Below the pieces are notes generated by a model that saw only the letters and a list, made by a program, of their open reading frames with translations, was not told where the DNA came from and searched no databases. The position numbers and the translations under genes were made by a program. Below are positions 1 to 11,931 of a stretch of DNA of 64,000 nucleotides, piece after piece. The DNA lies in NCBI RefSeq assembly GCF_954871325.1, contig NC_088776.1:28134508-28198507 (forward strand), in the 5' to 3' direction. Positions within the stretch are counted from its first letter, which is position 1, and each line of letters opens with the position of its first letter. This DNA is from Gordionus sp. m RMFG-2023. Taxonomy: Eukaryota > Nematomorpha > Gordioida > Chordodea > Parachordodidae.

Positions 1-110
1 GGCTGAGCTAGCCGGGCCGGGCCTGAAAATTTTTTTTAAAAAAACCCGGGCTGGAAAAAATTTTTAAAAAAAATCTGAGCCTGGTCCTGCAAATGGTACC
101 TTTGCAAGGC
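1..110. repeat. Terminal fragment of a hAT-like repeat with GGGCCGGGCC subterminal motifs
   Basis: A short GC-rich stretch of GGGCCGGGCCTGAAAA-type motifs alternates with A/T runs and ends near a TGCAAGGCTCTG box. Similar motif clusters occur around 39,200-39,300 and 51,346-51,690. The style (GC-rich subterminal motifs in an AT-rich background) resembles the tips of the hAT-type elements elsewhere in the window. Only one end is present because the window starts inside it. No coding potential was seen. Confidence 0.4.
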
Positions 111-149
111 TCTGTTATTCTTCTTAAAAAAGTGAATGTTCTCTCATTA

Positions 150-830
150 GTTTACTAAAGAGCTGCTAATATATATATAACCATTTTAATAATTGGGAGT
201 ATAATCTAAAATGTGTTTGATATAAAAAGCATCCATAGCATTTTTTGGGACTGTATCAACCATAGTTAAACTTTTAATCATAGTTATTCAGCTAATAAGG
301 CATCATAAGATATTTTAACATCTTCATGATAAAAATATAACAAATATTTATATTTTTTTCTATCACCATATGAAAAAGGTTGGGAGAGGGGACATTTATT
401 TTATAATACTCTTCTACTGATCCTATATTAATGTTTTGATGATGAGCTTGCTTGCTGCAAGTCGAGGGAGACAAATATTTAACACGTATAGCTCTGCTTT
501 TGACTCAACAATAACATATAAAATATGAAATTCTTCAACAACACTAGCTTTATTTCCTTGAGTTCTAATAAAATGCTCTTCGCTATTCTCATCTTCTTAA
601 TCAAGTCAATGTTATGTTTTTGAAAAGTATTACATAAAATAGTTGTATAATTAAATAATACATTCTAATGAGAAAAAAAATTTTGAATAAGTATTGAATC
701 CAATAATTTTCTTGCTTCCGAGGAAATATTTCTTTCAAGCCATTGTGATATTTCAGTAATAGCATTAATAATCAGCTCTTCTAACTCCAAAATAGCTGTT
801 ACTGTGGCGGAGACTCGATCTCGTTGGACA
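150..830 (-). pseudogene. hAT transposase remnant (DUF4371/ZMYM1-like)
   Basis: Minus-strand translation across several frames gives ELIINAITEISQWLERNISS followed by EARKLLDSI, then KHNIDLIKKM, then a piece containing HHQNINIGSVEEYYKINV. These resemble the C-terminal half of domesticated-like hAT proteins (DUF4371 / zinc-finger MYM type 1 group), where an 'eeYyrinvfiPfLD' motif follows an 'NIDLI' segment. Stops and frame changes break the frame, so this is a decayed transposase and not a working gene. No inverted repeat or target duplication could be tied to it. Confidence 0.45.
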
Positions 831-1303
831 AGCTTGCAATTTTTTTCTCCCTGTTGGACAAGGAGTTTCAGAGATAATTATTATTTTATTAGAAATTTAG
901 ATAAATATTACGCCACTAAAATTTGAAAATAATAGGTAAATTACGCCAAGGGAAACTTGAAATCGAAATTGATTGATAAAATAACTTAGTAGATGAATGT
1001 GATAAATAAATGTAATTAAATATATATATATATGTATATATGAGATAAGAATAAATATTAACAAATATAAATTAATATTAACAATAATATTTTTGAAAAA
1101 TATAATCCGGCATCTGCATTTTTTGGCTTTGGGGGGGGGGGGGATTTGTCCCCCTGCCCCCTCCCCCGCTGCGTACGCGCCTGATCTAAGTACATCTTAA
1201 AAAAAATAGAAATGATCTTTTAAGGTTTTAGTTTTTCATCAGGTTTACCAAAAATATCGTTATGAAGTTGTTGTCTATCTATCCTTTGTAATTCAATTTT
1301 ATC

Positions 1304-2487
1304 ATGGATGATATGCGAAAACAGATTATAAGTAAATTTATATAAAATATAATTAAATTATTGATTATTTATAGAAATACTTAAAGAAGGAGATTTAGCA
1401 CAACTTTCAGCCAAAAAAGTTAGACAGACTTTAGAAGAGATATATGGGCAAGATTTAACATACAAGTACAATACATTTATTTTGTTTATATTATAAACTC
1501 AAAAATAGAAAAAAAGAAATTGATGCTATGCTTATGGAGACATTGGAGGAAATGGAATTGAATGATCATTCTCATGCAACAGAATATAAAGATAAAAGTG
1601 CTATACTTGATAAAAATATTGTAAATTTTATTTGATTATATATTTTATTCTGTAAATAGACTTATAATGGTAAAATCTCTGATAACAAACCAACATATTC
1701 CACTGAAGTTTCTAGTGATCAATTATCATTAAATGAAGATAGTTCTTTTGCATCTGATGGTGATGATTCACATAACAAACAATACAAACCCAAGCAAAAA
1801 TTTAAAGAAGTGGCCATATATTTAAAAAAAAAAAACCTTATGATTTATCATAGATTTATAATAATGATAAAGTTGAAGATGATGAAATTATTGCTAGGCG
1901 AATTCAAGAAGAAGAAAACTCAACCAGACTTCGGACAAGGCGAACTGTCAAATTAAAAAAACACCAAACAGTTTTCTTTATATATTTAATTTATATTTTA
2001 TTTGTTTTCTTAGCAGAAGAAGACAAAAACTAAATTTGATAATGATGACCAAAAAAAGAGGAAAAGTAAATTTAAAGTTTTTTTTATGCAAATAATTTTT
2101 TATAGGTGGTACCTCATTATATTCTAGACCATGTAGATTATCACCACTACTTGCTGACTTAATGGGAAATAATCAAGTTTATATTTGAAACAATATTTAT
2201 CTCCTTTAAAAAAAATATTAGATGCCTAGAAAAGATGTAGTCAAAAGGATGTGGGAAATTATTAAAGAAAGAAATTTACAAGTAAAAAAATGTTTTAATT
2301 TAATTAATGTCATATGTTTAGGACCCCAAAAATAAACAATATGCATTATGTGATGAACAATTGGCAAAAATTTTTGGTATTAAAAATTTAAACCAAATAT
2401 TATTATATAAAATTTATAGGACGAAAGAAAATTAGAATTTTTGGGATGATGAAACATTTATCTAATCAAATTATTGATAATAAATAA
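1304..2487 (+). CDS. DEK_C and SWIB/MDM2 domain protein (UAF30/TRI1-like), ten exons
   Basis: Exons by hand: 1304-1331, 1375-1465, 1509-1620, 1660-1809, 1854-1970, 2014-2065, 2106-2176, 2222-2281, 2322-2376, 2420-2487. They total 804 nt, a 267-residue protein plus stop, with frame kept at every GT-AG junction. Residues 1-55 form a DEK_C domain (RKQIIKILKEGDLAQL, KKVRQTLEEIYG, KKKEIDAMLME). The middle is acidic and then basic low complexity (EDDEIIARRIQEEEN, RTRRTVKLKK). Residues ~188-267 form a SWIB/MDM2 domain (SRPCRLSPLLADLMG, KRMWEIIKERNLQ, DPKNKQYALCDEQLAKIFG, RKKIRIFGMMKHLS). The domain order matches fungal UAF30/TRI1 and related chromatin-associated proteins, so a nuclear role in transcription or chromatin is inferred from the family. 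The ATG at 1304 is chosen because the DEK_C helix starts there and its exon ends in the required phase. All nine introns are 39-45 bp. An upstream non-coding exon cannot be excluded. Confidence 0.88.
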
Positions 2488-2735
2488 GTCAGAAATATAA
2501 ATCATTATTTATTAATATATAAAAATTTATTATTTTATTCTATACGTTTGTAAATAAAATACTTTTATTATTAATTTAATTTATATATATATATCTAATC
2601 TATAATAATAAACTTATATATTTTATATACCTATTTTAGCAGGAATTTTCTCTAACTTAAAATTTAAATTGATAATAAAATATTATAATTAAATACAAAT
2701 GATATTTTGAATGTGTTATTGAGTTATTAAGAATG
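2488..2735. other. 3' flank of the SWIB gene, no feature seen
   Basis: AT-rich sequence after the TAA stop. An AATAAA hexamer lies about 65 bases downstream and could serve polyadenylation. No coding or repeat structure was recognised. Confidence 0.3.
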
Positions 2736-2739
2736 TTTT

Positions 2740-3334
2740 TTTTAAAATTAAAAAAAACCAATTCTGCTTTTTTTTGTGATCTGACCCAAGCCCAAACCCA
2801 ACAAACATTTTTAGGTAAAAACTGACCCAAGCACAGCTAAAAAAAATTTATAATTAGCATTTAAATATTAGCAATTAAAAATTTTATGGATTTATCTATA
2901 TATTGCCATCTTAAATAAAAGTATTCTTAACCCATATAATCTAATCAATATTCATATAAAGTTGCATTTTATTTAATTTGTATACGTATAAATTTTATTC
3001 AATGTAAATTAAAAAGTAAAGTTAAAATATAATCGAATTTAAAAATTATTATGATTATATAAAAGTAATTTGCATGATTGATGTCAAAAAAAGATGATAT
3101 AATTGTTTATATAGTAAATTTCTAAAAAATAATAATGAACATATTAAAAAGACATCAATATCAGTTATCTTGATTGACATTTTATGTAACAAAAATGTTT
3201 ACTAAGGATATTTGTATTTTTAATATTTATTTATCAGGTTGGACACCTCTTACAGCCCAACCCAAGCACAAGTAAAATGTCTGAAACTGACTTGAAGCTT
3301 GGGTTGGGCTTTGGACAGCCTATGCTAGCCTCTA
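2740..3334. repeat. hAT-like non-autonomous element (TAGAGG...CCTCTA family), decayed
   Basis: The right end (about 3,235-3,334) has the same order of blocks as the element ending at 32,223: GGACAC, CTTACAGC, an AATGTC/AATGTCTGAA box, GGTTGGGC, TTGGACAGCC, then GCCTCTA. The left end, with GACCCAAGCCCAAACCCAA, matches GACCCAGACCCGAGC near 31,725. The interior is AT-rich without coding sequence. The left tip is degraded and no target duplication could be assigned. Confidence 0.5.
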
Positions 3335-3412
3335 CTTACAGCCCAGCAAAATTTTTAGATCTAGGTTTGGCCTTTTGCAGTCTGGCTTTTTAAAAAGCTT
3401 ATAGGTCATGCC

Positions 3413-3947
3413 TAGAGCCCTGCAAAGTGATTTTCTTGCTACCCTAACTGAGTGTAAATTTAAAAAAAATTTTGTACCCAAGCCCAAAGACAAATTATGT
3501 TCCAGTCCAAGAGCCCTATTAAAAAATTAGGAATTTGAGTTTAAATGTAATATTTATATTTAACCCCCAATTTTATAAATATAAAATCCAGATGCTATTA
3601 TATTGAATAGATCTTAGATAAAACAAACATTATCAAATGAAAATATTTCATAATGGTTATAACATTAATATTTTAGTTTTTGTGTCAGCTAAATGTAAAA
3701 TATAATATATTTTATTTATATAGAATATGATGTATATAAGTGACGATGCAGTCACAATAGGAAATTTATTTGGGAAAAAAAATTACATAAATGAATAAGT
3801 GAAATGTGTTGGATGAAAAATGACATTAACATTTCGATGAAACAAAATTATTGAGGATATTTCTAATTTTTATATTTGGGGCCTTGGGTATAATCTTCAA
3901 AGTCCTTGACTGAGGTTCATATTTAGCAGCCCTTGCAGGGCTTTAGC
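3413..3947. repeat. Short inverted-repeat element (CTAGAGCCCTGCAA ends)
   Basis: Ends CTAGAGCCCTGCAAAG and CTTGCAGGGCTTTAG are inverted and nearly identical over about 14 bases. Subterminal CCCAAGCCCAAAG and GGCCTTGGGTA also mirror each other. The size and GC-rich tips fit a hAT-type MITE. The interior is AT-rich without coding sequence. No convincing target duplication (5 of 8 matches at best). Confidence 0.45.
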
Positions 3948-4599
3948 CATATCCTGTTCAGCTTCTGTTTAGACACTATATTCTGGTCTTTTAAGTTTAT
4001 ACAATAAATAATATTTTTTCAGTATTAATAAAACAAAGACATGTATTTTTCGAGCAACCTTTCTTTTTAAGTTGTTTAGAAGGAGATGGTAAACAGATGA
4101 CATTTTAGAAAAAGATGAGCCAGGTGACCATTATTGGTATAATAAGATAAAGTTATATAATTGCAAAAAATCGAAATACCATAATTTCAAATTTATTTAC
4201 ATTTGGAATTTTTATATTTTATGAAATCTTTTAAAACAATCCATATGTATCGGTATTTGACACATGTTACATATATACATATCTTGTCTGACTATGACAA
4301 AGCTTACAACGTCGCATTTTGTTATCGATAATAGTTGTAACATAATGACCATAAGAATTTTCAGGTTTTTCACTTAGTGAGGAAAAATTGACTAGAATGG
4401 CCTCTTGCACTCAACTTTTAATTAATCAGGGGAGTTACAAAAGTGTCCTAGTTATTTCCAGCTGAAATGTTAGTAATGATTTTTTATCATAGGATTCACT
4501 CGATTCCATAATTTCCATGAATTTACTAATGCTACGTCAATATTTTTACCTCGTATATTTATTCTTTATGTTGATACTAGGTTATCACAGATCAAATCT

Positions 4600-5420
4600 T
4601 ACCGTAGGGAATTATAGGAATTTACTAGATTAGGTTATGTAATTTATTTTGAGAAAATCTTTCAAGAGGATTTTGATATGTTACATAGAGGGCTAAGAAC
4701 TTTACATATTGATGCAACTGTCACCACTGATCTATTATTCCATCGAACCAAATATTTCATATGTCTTTTCAAATCGGTAGACGTAATAGCCTCCTGTTTT
4801 TTTGCCATAACTTTAATTTTTTCTAGGGGAAAATTTTTAAGTCTATTTTCTCTTATAGTCCCAGTTGCGAAAAATTTAAGATGCTTCAAATATGATAAAA
4901 GCCTTAGAAATGTAAAAAAAATTATCTAAGTGAATAGAATGCATACTTAAATTTGTAACAACCATACTTCCTAATCCAAGATTCGAAGCCATTTGTCTTT
5001 TATTTTTTCCTTGATATATATTAGATGCAAATATATATATCCATCGGAGGAAGCAAGGTTAATGATATATATCCAAATCGAATGGGGATAAGCATTACAG
5101 GAATATCTTTATCGATACGATATCATTTTCTCATCTATGCATAAATTATGTAAAAATATTCTAAATTGTTGAAACTTTTATTTAGAAAATTTAAATATGG
5201 GCTGACTTTATAATGATTATCTTCTTCACTAAAGTTCAGCTATATTAGATAAATGTAAATTCCTTTTGATATAGGGAAATTATGTTATGTCATTTAATTC
5301 TTAACGATTGGTGAAGGAATATCATTGACATTCGACCAATACATTCTTTCTTGCAGTAAGGAATGATATTCAGTCAGCAAAAGAATTCATAAAAAATTTT
5401 TCATCTCTGACTCGATTGTA
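4600..5420 (-). pseudogene. piggyBac-type (DDE_Tnp_1_7) transposase remnant
   Basis: Reading the minus strand downward and changing frames: QERMYWSNVNDIPSP (about 5,330), NLASSDGYIYLHLIYIKEK (about 5,050), NLGLGSMVVTNLSMHSIHLDNFF (about 4,960), KFFATGTIRENRL and KKQEAITSTDLKRHMKYLVRW ending NNRSVVTVAS (4,720-4,890). The series EYHSL/MYWS, LASSDGY, DNFFxS, ATGTIRxNRL and RWNDxxxVxxxS is the piggyBac order. The aspartate of DNFF is visible. Frameshifts and stops make it a pseudogene. The terminal repeats were not found. Confidence 0.7.
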
Positions 5421-7040
5421 ATAAAATTTAGTCTATTGTTTTGTATCTAATAATTATGGGATTGATCCACAAGTAGTGAATACTTTAGACGACGTTCTTA
5501 ACTTAACAACTTCTTACTCTATTATAATTATTTTAACTTCTTCAATGCAGGGGTTTCAACTTATAATTGTAATTATTTAAGTTAAGAATCAATAAACACT
5601 ATAAATTTATTTTCATGAATTAAAAAAAATATAAATTAAAAAGTTAAGAAAAATATAAAAAAATGTATAGTATATTTTTTATAAACAATATATTTCTTTA
5701 TCTAACTAATAAAAATGTTTGACATTTTTATAATCTATCTTCCTTATAATATTTTGTTTCAATTTCTACAGCTGCAACAGTAATGACACAGGAATATGTT
5801 TTTTATATTTTATTTTTTTATTAAAATTATTTAAAATTACAAAGTTAAGAATTTCTCATTAAAAATTAAGAATAGATTTTTTGCATAAAAAAATATTAGT
5901 ACAAAGAAATTGTTTTTTCATCATAAAATCACAGAAAATAAAAAAGTAATCAGAATAGAAAATTATTAAAAACAAAATTCAAATAAAAATTATTTTCATT
6001 TAGATTTTGAATAATAATTTTGTTCACTCAACAATGTCATTGACGTTTCATATATATAAATGTTAGTAATTATTTATAAAATAAGCACAGCTATGACATG
6101 CCACCTCTTTATGGGCTAGCGGCATTCATCCCCCAAAAAAGAAAATTTATAAAATATCTATTAACTATTTAAACAATAAAGACATTACAAAATATTTTAA
6201 ATATTCAAACCGACCCTGATCACCTTTATGTTCATGGTGATTGATATTATGAGAATAATGGCTATGGTATAGTCATTCGGCGTTAGAATATTTGTGGAGC
6301 TATCATCAACCTAGTCAGATGAAAATGTTAACGATAATATTATTTTGTTCCAAAACTGTCGGGGTAAACGGTGATTCTCCATTGTCGTTGGCTTGTTTAC
6401 TAGCTTGAAAAGGCGCCTCATATGTACATCGGCCTGATAATGGGAATACATTTTCTTTTAACTATTAACGATTTCCAAAATTACGGAAATTTCATGATTC
6501 TTTGAGATTAAAGTTGATCAAGGATGATTAGGGGGGTATGGTAATATTATATATCAGAAAAAATTATTTATTTTCGGATTTTTAATTCTGATAATCATTG
6601 TGTAAAAAAAAATTAATAAATCTCATGCATAAAAATTTTGTTAAAAAAATAAATATAAATCCAATATAAAAACAATAAAATTATCATAATTTATTTGTTG
6701 GAGAAAAAACAAACATATATTTAAAACGCTACTTCCGCTTTTTCTTTTGCGGTAAGATTGACAATTATTAAAAAAAAATAAGTGTAGACGAAAAAAAATA
6801 ATACAAAGGAAGGGAAGGGGAGAAAAAAATCCTTCTTCCGATGGCATTCATTGAACTACCATCCTTATTGGTTAATTACCGACATTATCAATAAATAATT
6901 CCTCCTTTTACCAAATGTTATATTGCATTTTGAATCAACGAACTTACCAACGTATCACAACGATATCATTTTTTATTAACAAATGTTATGTATGGCCATC
7001 ATACTAAAAGGTCATTATAAATAAAACATTCAACTTTTCT
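5421..7040. other. AT-rich intergenic region, nothing recognised
   Basis: Mostly A/T sequence with scattered short ORFs lacking family motifs. A slightly GC-richer patch lies at 6,100-6,430. No gene, RNA or repeat could be supported. Confidence 0.3.
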
Positions 7041-9105
7041 CCTTTTCTTTTTTTAGTCTCTTAATTCTATGTGATCCTGGTACAACCACCAAAACCCCAT
7101 TTTCCAAAGGGACTTGATTTAATTTCGATCCTATATTCTGTATTATACTACCCTTTTCCCAGTTTTACGGAGCATAGGTATTACATGGAACACATTTTCT
7201 CGTAATTTTTTCAATAACACCTCCCAGATCACCATACATATTCACGAGCCCAAGATTTCATTTTATCCCGACCCTGATGTCCATCATGTAATAGATCAAT
7301 AACCACGTAATTTAAACGGAATTACAGCTCCATTCCCTCGCATTAGACAATCATCCACACGGACAATTTTACAATTATTTTTCCACGGTTTTTTCCCCGT
7401 TAGAAAAAGTTTTATCTGATTCAATACTTTATCTGATTCAATTCTTTATCTTTTAAAGTTTTGAATTTATCCTCCCAATAAGTAGGACCCCTTTTAGCAT
7501 ATGTGAAAGAGATCAAACCGATGTTTTCTCATTATCCATTACTTTATTTATCTTCTTTACAATACCAACCTGGATAAGATATCAGGCAAGTAATTTTCTT
7601 TGCCTCGACGATATTTAATTTCTACATTAATACTTCGCACTAATAACAACCAACGTTGTAATCTGGGAGATAACATTAATTCCCGATTATCATTTTTGAA
7701 TAAATGAATTAGTGGTTTATAATCACTATGAATTACAAATTTCTTCCCGATTAAATATTCACTACATTTGGTTAAACCAAAGATGACGGCCAACGCTTCC
7801 TGTTCAATAACAGAATATCGCGTTTCCACTTCTTTAAAAACTCTCGAAAAAAATAAAATTGGTCTCTCCAGACCATCCACTAAATGCAATAATGCACCTC
7901 CAAATCCTTTGTTAGATGCATCAACAGCTATTATTATTTGTGAATCATTGTTAAAACACACCAAAATAGGCTCTTTCCCAATTTCCTGTTTTAACGTTTA
8001 TAAGAGTACGGCAATCATTGCAAAATCATCCAAAAATCTATGATAATAATTAACCTCCCCAAAAACGATTGAACCTCTGCTTTATTGGTTGGCTGCTTCA
8101 TATTTGATATATTTTTCAAATTTTAATCCAGAGGTTTCATCTCCATCCCATTAATTTTCTCTCAAGCCCTTGTCCCGAATTCTCTTGAAAACTTATTCAA
8201 GACGTTGATTATGTTGCTCTGGTGTCACCCCAGTTATCAACACATCATCCATATAATAAAATACACCTTCCAATCCCTGGAAAACAGATGCCATGGTACT
8301 TTGGGAAATGGGTTCTGACACACTTAATCCAAACGGTAACCTAGAAAAGGCAAATAATCCTTTAGGAGTCGTTATTGTTAATAATTTACGAATTTCCTCC
8401 TTCAAAGGTAACTATGGATAAGCTGAAAAAAAAATCAACTTTGGAAAAATATTTTGCACCCTTTAAATTGGCCAAAATTTTTCAATTCTGGTCAATGGAT
8501 ACTTAACTTCCACAACCCATCGGTTTATAGTTACTCAAAAATCGGCATATAGCCTCATCCAATAATCTTTTTCACGGGACCCAAAGGTGTGACCCATTCT
8601 CTATATTCTACCGGAGCAATAATGCCATTCGACCCAACGGTCTAATCCACTTCAATCTCCTTTTACTCGTCAACATGCCAAAAAAATGGGCAAAAATCCC
8701 TCAATTTCACATTCGCCTGATATTTATTGAGACATCCCACAGTGTCTTCAAAAATTACCTCATATTTCTCCATTAAAAGAGATATCTCTTCACACATTTT
8801 ATTTAATTTATTAACTTCCGTATCAACAATTTGCCCTTCATTAATTTCCATATTATTTTTAGAACTATCCGATTGAACCATTAATTCCTCGAAAATTTCA
8901 CACATATCAGAATCAATGATGGGATTCCCTCCCTATCTTGTCAAATCTGCCCTCTCTCACAAATTTCATTTCAGAAACTATCGGCCATTATTCTTCGTTT
9001 AACCTTATTTATTTCTAAATCCTTATTTATTGTAAAAATATTACAATAATTATTAGGAGGACCTAGTTTGGTAATCCAATCCCATCCCATGATAGTTTCA
9101 ACATG
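7040..9105 (-). mobile_element. Ty3/gypsy polyprotein fragment (protease end, RT, RNase H, start of integrase)
   Basis: In minus-strand order: ETIMGWDWITKLG (end of protease region, about 9,090), a linker with IFEDTVGCLNKYQANVKL (8,690), RT with FAFSRLPFGLSVSEP and an intact FYYMDDVLITG (about 8,190-8,400), RNase H at 7,557-7,964 with VDASNKGFGGALL, IEQEALAVIFGLTK and HSDYKPLIHLF, then KIVRVDDCLMRG (about 7,370) where a gypsy integrase begins. Several frameshifts and stops separate the pieces. It is clearly the same family as the element at 17.2-23.2 kb, but keeps YMDD where that copy has YMND. Neither LTR was recognised. Confidence 0.75.
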
Positions 9106-10510
9106 GTAAAAAGAAGGGAGAGGTGAGATAAAAGGTAATGTGTCTTTAGTAATGATATTGGGTAATATAAGTTGAGAAGTGGAAGGTAATAGTCTGTATA
9201 TGGGGAGAAGATTTGATGTAGAGGGTAATGACTGATCATTGGTAATGTCATTTAATAAAAGAGGGGGTTCATTTAAGCTAAACATATTTGTATAATGGGA
9301 TGTCCAGATTGCCGTTTGTTCGTATGTGTTTGTAATAATTTGATTATTATGAGTAATTTTAGGGAAGCGCTCCTTCTTAAATGATGTAAAGAATTTTAAT
9401 AGTTTGAAATTATAGGAATCATTAACATTAAATAAATTTTGTAGCTCAGCAGCTCTTTTATCTTTTCTTAATCTATGACTTAGATTATAAAGTATATTAT
9501 TACCTCTGTTTTTCATGTAACGACCAGTTCCAACAAGAATAGCAATAAGATTTTTAGATTCCAACCAAATCCAATCAGGGTGTTTAATTGGTAAAGAGTT
9601 AGCAGCCGATTTGATGAAAATTTCAGAAGTAATTTTCCAAAGACTATCAGTGTTTAAATTAGTTTGTAAATTATTAGTTTGAAGTGATTTTTGACTAGCG
9701 CCACTTTCTCTAGTATTATGATTATTTAGAGCATTAATATCAAGGTTTATTTTTATGGAATTTTTTTTTAAAATTTATTTTCTTTTGTACCAAATTTTTG
9801 GATATATCCTCAAATAACATATCACAATTTTATGATCTGAGTTAAATGTTATTCGTTAAGAACCTTAATATTAGTTATCCAATCAATTGTAAATTTGGAG
9901 CAAATAAAGTTGTCAAATTGAGAACAAGAGTTATGAGATGAATTAATACTGTATAATTTCTTTAGGATTTGAAAGTTCAAAAAAAGTATTTTCGATACGA
10001 AGATTAAGGTTACAGCAAATTTCAAGGAGTTGTTTACCGCCAGTATCAGGGTTTATATTAATAGCAGCAGAGCCTAGGAAATTATGATAATTCCTTAACG
10101 TCCGATTTTAACATTAAAGTCATCTGTGATTAATAAATTTTCTCGCTTAGGAAATATGTTTAGATATTCTAAAAGGGTAGGGAGGAAGTTTTTCTTTCAA
10201 GGTAGGGGTATATACGTTTATGATGTTTAGGGATTGTATTTAATCTGATACTACATATTCTACTACTTAATGCTTCAAAGTTAGAGCGTAATCAGCTAAA
10301 TTATTTTTTATAATTATATAGACACCAAACCAATTTATATACGTTTCTCCCGACGAAAATAATTGGTATCCATTACATAGGATTTTACAAGAGTCAGTCC
10401 AACGAGTTTCTTGAATATAAGCTATATCAATTTCTAGAATGTCTAAGAGAATTCTTAATTGTACAAATTTATAATTGTTTAGTGATGTAGCATTTAGTGA
10501 AATCATTTTT
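9085..10510 (-). mobile_element. APE-endonuclease LINE, 5' part, degenerate
   Basis: The ORF starting at 10,506 reads MISLNATSLNNYKFVQLRIL and IDIAYIQETRW, the N terminus of an apurinic endonuclease domain. Further down, LLITDDFNV (about 10,120) is the conserved (G)DFN motif, and TAIWTSHYTNMF (about 9,310) is the endonuclease-RT linker. Frames are broken in the middle. The RT domain is absent because the sequence runs into the Ty3/gypsy fragment at about 9,105. A second copy lies at 23.4-27.2 kb. Confidence 0.6.
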
Positions 10511-10519
10511 AGGTTTCAT

Positions 10520-11930
10520 GACAAGGAAGAAGAGTTATACATTAGGATAGATGGATATGAAAAAACTTAAAAAGAAAAAGATATTAATAATAAATATAAT
10601 ATAAAGAGAAGGTGAAATCTTATTATATTTATATTATTATAAAATATTAGAATAAAATAAGAATTAAAATTAGTTAGAGAAATTTTTATTTGGTACATAT
10701 AATAATAAAATTTCCTAAGAACAAAAGTAAAAAATAAGGTAGTTTATAAAATTCTAAATTATATTTTAAGTTAATTAAAAAATTATCTAAATAAAATTAA
10801 GTTGGATTTAATTTGAAATTATCATATTTATCTAAAAAATTATAAAAATTCTTATATATTTTCTTAAAACTGTAAAAAAATATTAATAAATTAATAAACT
10901 ATGGTAAAAAATACTTTTAAAGATTTCCAAGTATGAGATCTTAAAATAAATAAAAATAAGTGATAAGGTAATAAATTTTAAATAAAATAAATTAATTAAT
11001 CAATTTATGATATGTAAAGTGAAATTTAAATGTAATTATTTTAGATAATTAAATGGTCAGTAATTAAAATATTTGAAAAATAATATAACAAATTATGTAA
11101 AAAAATATATAATGTTATTTGGGTATTAATTATTAATTAGAAGGCAAAATAATGAAATAAATTATAAGATATAGACATTAATAATAGGAATATAAAAAAA
11201 TGGTGGACAAGAGAAAATACATTAAGTAAAAAATTAATAAATAAACAAAATGGATTTATAATAAAGAAAAAACGTGTTTTGGGATAAGTAAAATTTATGT
11301 AAAAAATAAATAAAAAAATCTATAGGGTAAAAGTAAATAAGTAAATGTTCTAAAATAGAAAATCATTTTTTAAAATTTTATTTTTAAGAAATTGGAATAA
11401 TTTGTTAAAAAATTGGTGGTTAAAAAAATATTATTAGGAATAAGAAAGGTTAATCGAATAAAAAATATAAATTAAATAGTGATTCTAATTAAATTAAAGA
11501 AGTAATAAAAGCAAGTGATTAAAATATTAATTTAAAAAATAAATTAAATTAATGTATTATTTTAGAATATTAATATATAGTTAGTTTAATAGGAAAATTT
11601 AAAATTATTTATAAAGAAAAAATATTTTATATCTAAAAAAATAAATATAAATGAATATAAAAGAAAAAGAAAATATTATTATAATAAAGAAGTAAAAAAA
11701 ATACCATTTCGATAAACAATGTATTTAATATAAATAATTTGAAGTAAATTTTTGGTTAAAGATATTATATTATAATAAGTTTTTTAATATGTAAATTAGA
11801 AATAATAAGCATATATAAAAATAGACGAAAAGAAAATAATAATACATATTTCAAAAAAAAATATAATATATATTATATTATAGTTGCGATGCAAAATATA
11901 TATAAAATTAACAATGACTATATTTGATAA
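10520..11930. other. C-poor, purine-rich AT tract next to the RLE element
   Basis: About 1.4 kb in which cytosine is nearly absent on the plus strand while G is present, so the strand complementary to the reading direction of the adjacent ORF is purine-rich. No coding sequence. It may be the 3' untranslated part of the RLE retrotransposon or simple AT expansion. Confidence 0.35.
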
Positions 11931-11931
11931 A

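Noticed and set aside
4678-4929. 83-codon plus-strand ORF
   Set aside because: It is the antisense shadow of the piggyBac remnant on the minus strand.
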